64,000 bases of DNA. It comes from Bactrocera neohumeralis (lineage: Eukaryota; Arthropoda; Insecta; Diptera; Tephritidae). Each line of letters starts with the position of its first letter. The stretch's first letter is position 1. Shown here in pieces: positions 22,227 to 33,753 of the stretch. Position numbers and translations under genes: made by a program. The stretch spans positions 62,001 to 126,000 of the forward strand of contig NW_026091547.1 of assembly GCF_024586455.1 (NCBI RefSeq), written 5' to 3'. Under the pieces are notes generated by a model, which saw nothing but the letters and a program-made list of their open reading frames with translations, searched no databases and was not told the origin of the DNA.

Positions 22227-23501
22227 TTGTCAGAATCTAATCTTAAAATTCTACTCAGCAACCAAAAACATTTAAAAGAAGGTTTCAAGGCGCAAATTTC
22301 TGTAATCAATGCGACAGCAAATATTATCAACAGGAATATATATGAAGTAAATGAGCAATTTACAAAACTTCAAACTCAAATTAATAAGTATCATTCTGAG
22401 ATAATAAAATGGCTATACAATTTCAAATGCTGGTAACACAAATTAGCATTCTTATGAGCGAATCTGAAAACACACAAAGATCCATAACTGAATTACTAAT
22501 CGATTTGAATCATGGAAGAATTAATCCAGCTCTTTTAACTCCCTTACAACTGAGTGAAGAATTGATGCGCATTAAAGAAAAATTACCAGCAAAACCTCAA
22601 ATTCCTGGACATCAAAGCGACAGTCAATTACGTGATGTTTATAATCTCAGCAAGAGGTATTATTATTGACCAAAAATTAATAATTAAAGGAGAGATACCA
22701 TTGATGCAGAGTGAGTCATCGGAAGTTTTCAAATTGGTAGCCATTCCTTCCGAATATAAAAGACGTGTTGTAAAAGCGAAATTAAGAAATGAATTTTTAA
22801 TTTATAACTTTGGGCTTAATTCGTATTTCTTTATATACCAAGCTCAACTCAATAGGTGTACAAGAAGCCTAAACAAACACCTTATCTGTAAAGGAAAAAC
22901 ACCATGGCAGCCTGCATTAGACCAAACTTGCGAGCTTTCAGCACTATTCAACACTAGCCATGCAGACTGTCAATATGAAGAGACAAAGAAGACACCGTTC
23001 TGGGCGGAGCTTAATCCAGACAACACGTGGATTTTCAAAGTATTCAAACGATCTACATTGCATGTCGACTGTCTAGGTGGTAAAAGAGAAATAATAGAAA
23101 TCCCAGCACAAGGTGTTCTTTCCATTGAAGCAGGTTGCACAGGCCGATACGAAGGTATCACATTGTCAAGTCATCAAATATTTACAACGCAAAATACAAT
23201 CAGCTTAATACAAGATCCAATAATATCAGTAATACATGATATTACAGAAGACAAAATTGTACCGCTTCAGATTGACCGCATCAACAACAACAAAGATGTC
23301 GAACAAATTAAGGAGCAGATCAATAGAATAAGTAATAATTATTTTAATTTAAGGGATTTAAATCTAAAAAATCATAGCGGACACATATCTCTTATATTAG
23401 TTATTATAATAATTGTAATTTTATTTATATGTTATGTACGCTACAAATCCAAGCCAAAAGGCAAAATTACGATTAATCTTTCTAATCGCACAAACACATA
23501 A
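22227..23501 (+). pseudogene. Errantivirus-type envelope (env) remnant
   Basis: The last open part (22632-23501, 289 codons) carries the features of insect gypsy/errantivirus envelope proteins: a Cys-rich ectodomain (Cys near codons 76, 86, 97, 109, 140, 159), a heptad-like segment before the membrane, and one C-terminal hydrophobic anchor ('SLILVIIIIVILFICYV') followed by a short basic tail. Upstream segments at 22227-22436 and 22409-22669 are in other frames and look like its helical N-terminal half. Frame breaks and the absence of gag and pol make this a dead fragment. An LTR follows directly. Confidence 0.75.
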
Positions 23502-23556
23502 TTTGTAATTAATTGTATAAATGTAATCTAAAAAAAAAATTTAATTATTATATTAT

Positions 23557-24004
23557 TGTAACCACATTTTTTGGCCCTCGGCAGTATGTTCAAATTACTT
23601 GAACAATAATAAGTTATACAGTCCACATACATATATTAGATAAGACAGAGGCAATACATACATACATGACGCACGTATGCATTTAAATACAATACGCATG
23701 CACTCAAGATATGTAATATAAACATATTTACTTAGGTTTGGGCAATTGATTACAAATGCACTTGTGCACTTAAAAACAGCCCAAACCATACAACATAAAT
23801 TATATGACAGCACACACACACACACATGTATTAAATTGTATACTGGAAACAACCACATGTGGTGTGCTGTAACATACACACATACGCATATATCTATTTA
23901 GTTAGATAAGATAGTTTTAAAATTTGTATATAAGCAAGAAAAATACAAAATAAAAATCAGATTTGAAAGAAAATCTCAACGGAAAAGATTATTTTTTAAT
24001 TACA
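23557..24004 (+). repeat. Probable 3' LTR following the env remnant
   Basis: After an A-rich tract, a segment begins TGTAAC and ends ATTACA, so its ends are short inverted repeats as in LTRs. It contains a TATA-like 'gtatataagc' near 23926 and polyadenylation-like 'aataaa' just after. No partner LTR exists in the window, so both borders are inferred. Confidence 0.55.
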
Positions 24005-24512
24005 CATTTTACTTCCCCCCACCAGTAAAAGAAAATTTAAAAATAAAAATTTCAAATAAAGGAGCGGTTAGCTATCACTTATTGCCCCCCACCCGAGGTA
24101 AGGAATAAATGACGCAAACTGCAATAACCTTTATTAACACATAGTGGTCACTGGTCTACAAAACAGCGTTTTATCTTTTCAACCTGCGGAAAAGATCTTT
24201 GGTATCTTACAGAGATTATTCCTAACCTACAGTTACTTAGAGAAATCAACTAAGTGGATCGAAACATACTTTCTCCATTACTCTTCACACCATTCAAGTG
24301 TATTGTACTTGAGTTGAATAGTTGAGACGGTCCAATATTACATTTGTACACCCAACTTAAGAAAGTCAAAGCTGATCACAGAGGAAAATAATTTTGTTTG
24401 CTGTTTTGATTTCGAACTATAATTACGACTGACTGTAAGCGTTGTCTACGCCAGTAAAAAAGAAGAATAGAAAGTTCATCTGCGTTCCTTAAGTTGAGTT
24501 TATCACTATTTT
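24005..24512. other. Non-coding stretch with a tiny RTE tail scrap
   Basis: No gene. At about 24431-24472 the plus strand reads 'gtaagcgttgtctacgcc' plus an A/G-rich tail, a very short, diverged RTE 3' end. Two poly-C patches ('ccccccacc') occur at 24015 and 24085. Confidence 0.6.
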
Positions 24513-25650
24513 TATACTCTCGCAACAATGTTGCTAACGAGAGTATTATAGTTTTTTATACTCTCGCAACAATGTTGCTAACGAGAGTATTATAGTTTTG
24601 TTCACATAACGGTTGTTTGTAAGTCCTAAAACTAAAAGAGTTAGATATAGGGTTATATATACCAAAGTGATCAGGGTGACGAGTAGAGTCGAAATCCAGA
24701 TGTCTGTCTGTCCGTCCGTCCGTCTGTCCGTCCGTCCGTCTGTCCGTCCGTGCAAGCTGTAACTTGAGTAAAAATTGAGATATCATGATGAAACATGGTA
24801 CACGTATTCCTTGGCTCCATAAGAAGGTTAAGTTCGAAGATGGGCAAAATCGGCCCTCTGTCACGCCCACAAAATGGCGGAAACCGAAAACCTATAAAGT
24901 GTCATAACTAAGCCATAAATAAAGATATTAAAGTGAAATTTGGCACAAAGGATCGCATTAGGGAGGGACATATTTGGAAGTAATTTTTTTGGAAAAGTGG
25001 GCGTGGCCCCCCGCCCCCTACTAAGTTTTTTCTACATATCTCGGAAACTATTACAGCTATGTCAACCAAACTCTACAGAGTCGTTTTCTTCAGGTATTTC
25101 CATATACAGTTCAAAAATGGAAGAAATCGGATAATAACCACGCCCACCTCCCATACAAAGGTTATGTTGAAAATCACTAAAAGTGCGTTAACCGACTAAC
25201 AAAAAACGTCAGAAACACTAAATTTTACAGAAGAAATGGCAGAAGGAAGCTGCACCCAGGCTTTTTTTAAAAATTGAAAATGGGCGTGGCCTCGCCCACT
25301 TATGGACCAAAAACCATATCTCAGGAACTACTAGACCGATTTCAATGAAGTTCGGTATATAATATTTTCTTAACACCCTGATGACACGTACGAAATATGG
25401 GTGAAATCGGTTCACAACCACGCCTTCTTCCAATATAACGCTATTTCGAATTCCATCTGATGCCTTCTCTGTATAATATATATGTATGTATACATTAGGA
25501 ACCAATGATGATAGCGGAATAAAACTTTACAAAAATACCGTATTTGAAAAATATATAAATGACGTATAATGAAATCTCGATTATCACTTTATCATGCGAG
25601 AGTATAAAATGTTCGGTGACACCCGAACTTAGCCCTTCCTTACTTGTTTA
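24513..25650 (+). repeat. Family A interspersed repeat, copy 2 (complete)
   Basis: Begins TATACTCTCGCAACA, which pairs with TGTTGCTAACGAGAGTAT to make a hairpin. This first roughly 42-bp unit is present twice in tandem (24513-24554, 24555-24596). The body carries a (TCYG)n stretch. The end reads 'gcgagagtataaaatg' then 'ttcggtgacacccgaac', a second hairpin, then 'ccttccttacttgttta'. 'TATACTCTCGCA' is therefore an inverted terminal motif. No conserved frame. Confidence 0.9.
24699..24755 (+). repeat. (TCTG/TCCG)n tetranucleotide tract
   Basis: An alternating tgtc/cgtc array inside the family A repeat. Its length differs in each copy (see 36478-36500, 39258-39292 and, in reverse, 41247-41312), so it behaves as a microsatellite embedded in the element. 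Confidence 0.9.
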
Positions 25651-26100
25651 TATGTTGATTTCTGTTTTGTTTCACCTTCACTGTAGTTGTGACACAAGCC
25701 TAAGAAAAGCGACTTAGCGACAAAAATATATGCCTTTCAACTTGAGCAATTCCAGGGAACTTCACCTATTCGAAGTCGGAAATAATCGGAAACTTAAATG
25801 TATAACAACTACAGACCAGCCGATTGAATTGGATTTAGAATTAGCTTTGTTAAATATATAAACTAATCTCTTTAGGGTTTAAAAAATTCTCAACTTTTTA
25901 TGTATACTCAGCAAAAAGCAGCACAAGTTCTTATTAAGTGTACCTATACGTACATATATGAATGTTCAGCGTGGCAAACTGAGACGATGTAGTCACATCC
26001 GTCTGTCTATATATACATGAACTAGTACACCCCCGGATTTTGAGATATTCCGACTTTTCCCTGCAAGAATGCGCTAGTTTGTATGACTACATTCTGTCAA
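25651..26100. other. Non-coding stretch, nothing recognised
   Basis: No frame or repeat signature was seen between family A copy 2 and the deleted mariner. Confidence 0.5.
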
Positions 26101-26613
26101 GAAAGTATCGGGAATTCTTCATTTCCCCTCTCATCTCCCGCTTATATGGTAGACAGGTAAATTTTTTTTCTGTGTTGGTATAATTTAATTATGATGCCAA
26201 AAATTGGCGCGAGCTGTCAACCAGTGCGCTTACAGCAGCTGTTTATATCAGTCGACACATATCAACACATTTAATGTATTTGTGTTAAATTTTGGCCAAA
26301 CACTCAATAAATATCATTGAACAAGTACCGAATCACCCTGATTTAGCTCCATGTGAATTTTATCTTTCTTCACATTGAAATATCCACTTCGGGGAACACG
26401 CTTTGACACAAGTGAAGACATCAAAACAAATTAAACGCGAGAGTTGAAGGCCATCCCGGAAAGTGCCTATAACAAAATGTTTTGACGATTAGGAGAAGCG
26501 TTGGCACATATATAGTACATCGCTTCCAAAATGATGTTACTTTGAAGGCGATAAAATAAATTTCGGTGATGATTAAAAAGTTTCGTTTCATTTATAATTT
26601 CCCGATACTTTCT
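26101..26613 (+). mobile_element. Mariner element, internally deleted
   Basis: The ends are inverted repeats: 'gaaagtatcgggaatt' at 26101 and 'aatttcccgatactttct' ending at 26613. Inside, broken frames near 26320-26560 give 'HPDLAPCEFYL', the 'LAPCDFFLF' block that holds the third catalytic residue of mariner transposases, and the C-terminal 'RRWH.YI' block. The N-terminal half is missing. Confidence 0.8.
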
Positions 26614-26639
26614 GTGCTAGTTTCGGGACCTCTATTGGA

Positions 26640-27967
26640 TATTACTGTCGTACAATCTGATCAATCCAAATCAAGTTACTAATATGGAATTTTTTTTCTG
26701 ACAATATATCTTCCCAAACTATTGCATAGATTAGTGAGAGGCGAGAAAAGTTGAAATCCGGTTGACTGTCTTTCTGACCGTCCGTCCGCCCGCCCATCTG
26801 TGCAAGCTGTAACTTCAGTAAAAATTGAGATATCTTGATAAAACTTGGTATGTGTGGGTTCCTTAGTACAAAAGAAAATTCGAGTTCGTAGATGGGCCTA
26901 ATTGGACAACTGCCACGCCAAGAAATCGCCATTAACCGAAAACACATAAAAGGCCATAACTAAGCACCAAATTAAGATATAAAGCTGTAGTGTGGCATTT
27001 TTCTTACATTCTTATGTCACAGTGTGAAAGTGGACGAAATCGGACAACAACCACGCCTACTTCACATATAGCACCATTTGGGTAAGAACCCAATAAATGG
27101 GGGTAACCCACCTAGTGAAAGTAAATTTAAGAATAGAATGAATTTAAGAATCTTATAATTGAAAAATGAGTTAAAAAATAATATGGAATATTTTAAAATA
27201 TAAAAGTTAAGCTGAAAGATAAAAATGTATAAAAAGAAAAATAGATATATCATATTGATTCATTTGCTTGTATTGCTGCTAGTATTCACCCTAGGTGGTT
27301 CAGTGATGAGAAAGCTATTAATTTTCGTAGAGAGCACAATTTTAAATTCCACTTGATTCGTTCAGTTTCCAGTTCACAAATCAAGAAGCAATTAATATAA
27401 CGGGATAAAACTTTGCCCACATAATGCCTTTAGTGTATGCCACCTTATGATAAAAACATTGATTAAATCCCTAGGTACCGAATATTTACACCCGAATATA
27501 CGGAATCGAAAATTTCGGTCAATGTGTAATATGTACAACTGAAATAAAGAGATAATCCTTCTCTTATAATGGTAAGTCTGTATGTGAAAAATGGGTTGAA
27601 TCGGACCAATACTTCCCTTAACCAACATATACTTAATATAAAGATTTTCGAAATTCGGGGTGACTTTGTACCATATATTACAAGTATATATCGACTAATA
27701 TATGAGTTATCCCAATTAAAATAAGAGAGCGTGTTTTATTCATAACAGTGTACATACATTCGTGCCTAAAATACTTGTAGATAAATTTGAGCGAAAACAT
27801 GGCCTAGACCCTATATAACTAATATCAGGATTTTCCAAAACGGGCTGATTTTAGTCTATACGTTTGGCCTTACAACTTAAATTATTTCCCCGGCTTTGCT
27901 TCTTGCTAGTTGCAAAAGTACAAAATGTTCGGTTGCAACTGAACTTAGCCCTTCCTTACTTGTTTTG
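26640..27967 (+). repeat. Diverged family A-like repeat
   Basis: An older relative of family A: 'gtgcaagctgtaacttcag', 'aaaattgagatatcttgat', 'aacaaccacgcctacttc' and the end 'agcccttccttacttgtttt' are kept, but the middle differs and matches the copy split at 43130-46856. It is interrupted by a mitochondrial nad2 fragment (27071-27258). Confidence 0.75.
27071..27258 (-). pseudogene. NUMT: mitochondrial nad2 fragment
   Basis: Minus-strand translation gives a hydrophobic stretch ending 'NLLSLGGLPPFIGFLPKW', the hallmark of NADH dehydrogenase subunit 2. Before it is 'KILKFILFLN', also in the nad2 position. Phe/Leu/Ile richness and AT bias fit insect mitochondrial DNA. It is only about 190 bases long, lies inside a nuclear repeat, and cannot be expressed as a functional subunit. 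Confidence 0.85.
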
Positions 27968-30151
27968 TCTTATTTTTTTTGTCATCGCGTTGCAACCACA
28001 CCTCCCAACCACAGTCTTCACTCAGCAGTCAATTCTCTCAGTCGTCAGTTATCGTTTGCTCGATTTTGTCGGTCATCAACACGTAGCCTAATGACCGCAT
28101 TTTGTATGGCTGCTGATGATTGCGTTGATTATTATGAATACGGGTATTATTGTTGTTGCTAGTCTCACGTTACGCGACAAAGGCCTCTGCCCTGTAACTT
28201 CTCATATTGTTATTGTTGTTGGTTTGTTGCCCATTTCTTTGTTATATTTTGCAGTGTATGCAAATGAGCATTCTTTGTTGCCGAGCGAAACAGAATTTTG
28301 TCTTGTGGCTTTAATGTGTTCGCATTCTACCGGTACAATATGCCAGTGGCTGCTTTTTAGCTAGCACAATCAAAGAAAAGTTCAAGCACCACGCTCGTGG
28401 TTATCTTTTAATCTCGACATTTATTGTAACCCTTGCGCCAGCCTCATGTCTTATGACTCATTTAATTACCGCAAAGCGAAAGTTTAAATTGTGTTTTTCT
28501 TTGATTTTTAGTGTTTGGTTTTAAATGGACTTGTTGCGCACTGTCTGCTTTTTTCTGCTTTAACCGAGCGCTATCACTTCCTGCCTTGCCTTTCTTAATA
28601 TCCTTGCCGGTCAACCTGGTCGAGTATTTGCGCTTTTTCTTTACGCTCATTTTTAACAATCCAACCAACTTGGTTAAAAGTTAAAGCGAAATTTTTGCTT
28701 TTTTTGTGAGTTTTATATTTCTCCATTTTTCTTCTGCGGTTAAAAGTAGCGTGTGTATACTTTGCTGAAAAATATTTTTCAAAAACCTCTTACCAACACT
28801 ATATGAAAGTTTACAATCCGTGGATATACTTTTCGTACCGACTGTCTCTAAGATTCTCCTCGTCGTCTCAGCCTCCGTCTCAGTAGCTGTTTACCCTTGC
28901 GAACTTAGCTTTGTGTTAGAAATTAATTATGTTGATAAAGTGGAAATTGCACTTACATATGTGTAGAAAAGCAAAGGAAATGCCGATGATTATTTGAAGT
29001 ACTTAATTTATTTGAAGTTGTTGGTTTCGTTGGGGCTGTGGCATGAGCGCAGCTGTTATTAGCATGAAAAATTAAATATTGATATTGGTAATAATTATAC
29101 ACACAGACCTAACGTCGCGTTGCATTCTCATTTATCAATCTTATCCTCTTTTTGATATGCGTGTTTGTATACTGTAAAATTAAAAACTTATTTATAAGTA
29201 ACTATATAATTATTTATAATTTAATAAATTTATTAATGATAGTTCTTGTTTTAAAAAAGCATACATCATTAATCGTTCAGTCAGACATGAATTTGTAAAT
29301 TTGTATATATTATTTTATTATTATTTCCTCCATCTGTTGAAATAAAACGAATTCTAATTCGATTTAGAAATTTGAAATAGGTTCACACGAAAATGTTTAA
29401 ACAAGTAAAACACAACAAAAAACGGCTTCATATTCAAATATAATTATAATAAACAGTAATAACATTTAATCACTTCCAACGGAAATTGGTTTTTCCAAAA
29501 TACTTATATTCGGCGAGTTTTTTATTTCGCCGAAATTTGTAAAAATTAAATTACACATTTTGCAGGCTTCTTTCTATGCCCTTCTATCCTCCTTTGTGCT
29601 GAATTATGTGTAAGCATATTTTTTATTAACTCAAGTAAGTAATACGGACTCCTTTAACAGATTGCTCATGAGGAGTAATTTTAGTTGTCGTTGTGCCATT
29701 ATTGCGAGTTTATGAATTATGCAAGTGCAACGCGATCACATTTTAATTTCGCATTATTTATAAAACAGACGCCTGTTGACGCTCGCGTGAACGGCAAAAT
29801 GGCAGTTGCATAGGACGGCGGGGAATTACAATGGGGGGGATTAAATTTCTTAAATACTTATGAAAAATTTGTCTAAAATTATTTTGTAGGGAGCATAAAA
29901 AACAAAATTCACGTAAAAACTAACGACTAACGAATTAACAAAGCTGCTGTGAATATCCCTATTAAAAATAAGTTGGGTATTTAAGTTGCCAGTTCTTTGT
30001 AGATTTATTACTCCACTCCCAAAACACTAGTTAGTGGTCCCACGTTAATCAATAGCCTCAAAAGCGTAGCTTTACCTGAAAAGTTTTATAAAAACACGGA
30101 TATTCATTAAAATATACCATATTATGTCCTCTTCTGAGTAGAGAGGAGCCC
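27968..30151. other. Long non-coding stretch, nothing recognised
   Basis: No gene is supported. Several frames of 60-90 codons (27864-28364 plus strand, 28462-28668 minus strand) show no domain, signal or splice pattern. The sequence between 28000 and 28900 is less AT-rich and could be regulatory or untranslated, but no evidence is decisive. Confidence 0.45.
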
Positions 30152-30155
30152 TTAA

Positions 30156-32312
30156 CCCATTTGCAGCTAATGGTCGATTTTTCGACCAGCAACTTAGAAA
30201 AATCGCCGACTCGAAAATGAACGGGATATGTCCTGAAGGCAATAATTGTATGTCATTTTGCATCTTTCTGATTTTGATAAAAATGTTAAGGAATGTGCAA
30301 AATTAACTGGTTGATAAATCGACCACCAGCCGAAAACGATACGACTAATATTTCCATTTCATTATTTTTGTGTCTTGTGAACTCCAATGTTCCAAATGAA
30401 TGATGGCCACCAATATACTTTCAATTTAACAGAAAATTGCTTTGTTAAATTCTTGATTACTGAGTTCTTTCACAAACAAATAGACGCAGTAAGTATCAGA
30501 ATCAAAAACATGCAGGACAAAGCGTCGTATTACAGTTCATACACTTTTTCGTAATTATATATCAGAAAATTAAAAATTCGACAAAATACTTGTTCCACTC
30601 CATGGATCATTCAAGACCTTTCTTTCCCGATATTTCTAGAAAAGAATTTTCCAGAAGCTTCCTAGGTCACGAATATACAAAGGAACCCTTCCGGGCAGGT
30701 AGTTAGTCGATTGTTGTCCACGAGCCTGAGCAGGTCTTCCAGTGGCATTCGCAGGTATGCCCCCCTGCTGTGCGGTAGTGAGGTATTCCTTTCTTGAGTA
30801 AAATATTGACAGCGAAATTTTGAGTTTTCTCTTGAAAATGTTTCGCAAAAATACCGGAGTCAAAGAGAGATTGAGGAGATTATGGGGCACGTTGATTATG
30901 AAAACGCAAATCGCATTCTCCATGCAGATACGGCCGACTTAGTGGTCTTGCCTCCGGAAACTACAGAGGAGCAAATACTCAACAATGGAAGTGCGTTTGA
31001 ATAAGAAATTCATGCAGTTTGGCTTATCCTCACACAATCTGTCTACCGATGGACAGATGATTGCTTACTACGGCCGTCATTCTTTCAAAATGTTTATCAA
31101 AGGAAACCCCATTCGATTTGGCTTCAAATACTGGGATTTATGTTCCTCTGATGGCTATTTGTAGTCGTTCATTTCGTACAGCTGTGCAAATGAAAATCGA
31201 GAACCCGAATACAAAGACTGCGGCTTAGGTGAAATTATCGTACTAAAGTTATTGAACCAACTTGACGATCCACGTGAACATTTTGTTGCGTTTGACAACT
31301 TCTTCACTTCTCATAAATTGATGAGTCACCTCACCTCTTTGGGATATTATGCTACCTTAACTATTCGTGACAATCATTCGAATAAAGCGAAACTTACTGA
31401 CGTCTCATCATCTAAGAAGGAAGAACGCGGCTGGTTAGACTACACATTTGATCGAAACAATAATGTGCTGATAGCCCGATGAAACGACAATTCTGTTGAG
31501 ACCATTGATTGCATCGAATCATGAGGCATGAGGTGTTGACCATGAACAATTATCGAATTCGCGTTCAAGAAAAAATGTGGTATTGGCCAATGATAACAAA
31601 TGGATTTGACGCTGCAATGGTGAACGCTTGGAAAATTCATTGTGCTCTCGTCAAATATGCAAAGGGCATGTCACGCACCACCGAAAGATGTATTGCACCA
31701 AAAATAGAACTATTGGATCAATTACAGTTCCGTATTTACGTTGCAGAATGTTTGCTTCGAATGGCAATAACGTCGATGTCGTCTTCGGAGACGTTGACTC
31801 CACAGTCAACAGCTGTTCGAAAATCCAAAAAAGCCGCTCTGTAGAGTGTTCGTAAAGACAAAGTTGGACATGCCATTAACAAATTAGAAAAGCCTCGTCG
31901 TTGTCAAATTTGTCATAAACATTCGTCATATAAATGCACAAAATGCGATGTAGCTCTACATGTTTTGTGCTTCAATCAATTCCATTGAATGTTAAGATAT
32001 TGAACTTTCAAGAAAAGTTGTTCAAAACTTACTTATGACATGTATCTATATTTTATTGTAAATAAAATGTAATGTGATATTGAAAAATCGGACTAAATAA
32101 ACGTTTTGAATGATAAACTCTAATTAAACACTTTTTCACTTTAGTAAGTATCTTTTTCGGCTGATGGTCGATTTTTCGACCATATTCCCGTGGCTAAACG
32201 TCTTAATGTAAAAATTTCAAAAAATTTAAAGCATTGAGTTTTTTTCATACTTAGCAGAATATAAAGTTTGATTGAAATCAAAGCAGTGGATCTAAGTGCG
32301 GCCGGAAATGGG
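30156..32312 (+). mobile_element. piggyBac-type transposon, 2.16 kb, TTAA-flanked
   Basis: TTAA at 30152-30155 and 32313-32316 flanks ends that are short inverted repeats (CCCATTTGC... and ...GGAAATGGG). Inside both ends is the hairpin motif 'tggtcgatttttcgacca' (30171-30188 and 32165-32182), with a third variant at 30309-30324. The transposase between them is degraded. TTAA duplication and a matching transposase make the assignment firm. Confidence 0.9.
30870..31988 (+). pseudogene. piggyBac-like (PGBD) transposase, degraded
   Basis: Pieces in order: 'ADTADLVVLPPETTEE' (N-terminal acidic region, near 30925); then after a large deletion 'NLSTDGQMIAYYGRH' with the first catalytic Asp region (31040-31085); 'FGFKYWDLC'; 'FVAFDNFFTSHKLM' with the second catalytic Asp (31280-31330); 'NNNVLIAR' and 'NDNSVET' (31460-31500); and a C-terminal zinc-binding tail 'CQICHKHSSYKCTKC' then 'ALHVLCFNQFH' (31905-31988). 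Stops occur at 31163 and 31480, and there are several frame changes. The element can only be mobilised by another source. Confidence 0.9.
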
Positions 32313-32316
32313 TTAA

Positions 32317-33145
32317 AAGAACCATCCCACACATTAATTGTTCAGGCAAATTGGGGTCGTGGTATTTTTCTTACATTTTTGGTTTGTTATAAATAGTTTC
32401 TGGTTTAGCTGCGAATTTGCGAATGTAATGATATAAATTTTTGGTGTTGTTGTACGTTGTTGCCCAGCACACAAAGTCATTAAAAATGCTAATTAGTAAA
32501 TTACATGAAATAGATTTAGGGGCATGATGCCACAATGCATTTAGATAGCCTGGTAGGCAGCTTCAAACAAATGTTATTATGTAAGTACGTTGATAAACAA
32601 AGGGTGTCAAAAGAGTGTAAAATATTTATTTTTATTTAACAAACTGAATATAATAAAGTGACCTGTTGAACAAAAAATTCGAAATAGAGAGACCCAATTC
32701 TAAGATAATAGTCCCGTAGATTTGTGTTTCCTTTTAACTGAGTTCGATCACACACTATTTTTGGGGAAAAAGATTTGTCTCTGAAAAGACTGGGTTACTA
32801 AGCTAAACTATTCGCTAACTAAAATTTCTGATACAGCTATCTGATTTTTACAGAGAAAGTGGCACATGAAGGCAAACTAGACCCTATAAAGTATAGTATA
32901 CTACTATGAGCAAAAATATAGCTTCGCCCAAACGACGCATAACAAGGAGTATTTTTCGTTGACACCTTGGACGGTCGAAATAAATTCGGAATGCACCACA
33001 CCTCGATATTAGAAAAAAACCGTCAAAATGACCTTGAGTTTTGACCAGCTTTGATGTGTTCTTTTCGGCTTCGGCTCACTTTGGTACGATATTCGGCTGA
33101 TTGAACGTATGTTTCCAGGTCATAAGAATAGATCTCATCGCCGTT
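32317..33145. other. Non-coding stretch, nothing recognised
   Basis: No coding or repeat signature was seen. Confidence 0.5.
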
Positions 33146-33149
33146 AATA

Positions 33150-33560
33150 ATATCTTACCTAATATCCTGACAAGTATTTTGGAAAAAAATTTAGTGATTT
33201 TGGAACCAATCGTGGTTTCACTTTTCCTAGGCACAAATTGTCTTCCAAAATGGTTTTCACTGATCCTTTCCCTGTTCCAACTATGATATCAAGATTTTTT
33301 TCTGTTAATTGTCGATTCTTAGGCACCAATTCCTTTGTTTCATTGACGTGTTGATCATCAGTTGATGTTAAGGCCATCCTGGACGTGGGGCGTCGTCATT
33401 CGTTCTCGGCCCTCTTTGAATAATTTGTGCCAATCAAAAACACTTCGCTCCAATATTCCGAACGTCTCGGCACCGAAAATTGAATTCTGCACACAGATTT
33501 TAATGGAACTTCTTTGTTGAATAATTTCAATCATCGTAAAAACCGTCGAACGCACGTTAC
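33150..33560 (-). pseudogene. Mariner-like transposase N-terminal fragment
   Basis: Minus-strand frames give the paired helix-turn-helix DNA-binding half of a mariner transposase: 'QQRSSIKICVQNSIFGAET', 'DWHKLFKEGRERM', then, in another frame, 'DDQHVNETKELVPKNRQL' and 'GKGSVKTILEDNL', ending near 'PRLVPKSLNF'. The catalytic half is absent. A stop and frame change separate the two pieces. Confidence 0.75.
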
Positions 33561-33753
33561 GTTCTTCAGAAAGACAAGCGTATCCTAAACACTACTGATT
33601 ATTTTGATTTGAAATTTGACACAGATGTCACAGGCAGTCGTCCCAGTAAAGAATAGAAAATTTAATTAATTTACATTTTAATTTTTGCCAAAGAATTTCA
33701 TTTTAATTTTTGAAAGTTAATTTAATGCCAAATATTTAAATTTTATTTTTAAA

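Noticed and set aside
24699..24755. Regular tetranucleotide array considered as a CRISPR-like or satellite array
   Set aside because: Simple microsatellite within a dispersed repeat; no spacers, and the genome is eukaryotic.
28462..28668. Basic 68-codon minus-strand frame
   Set aside because: Lysine-rich composition only; no Kozak, splice or domain evidence.
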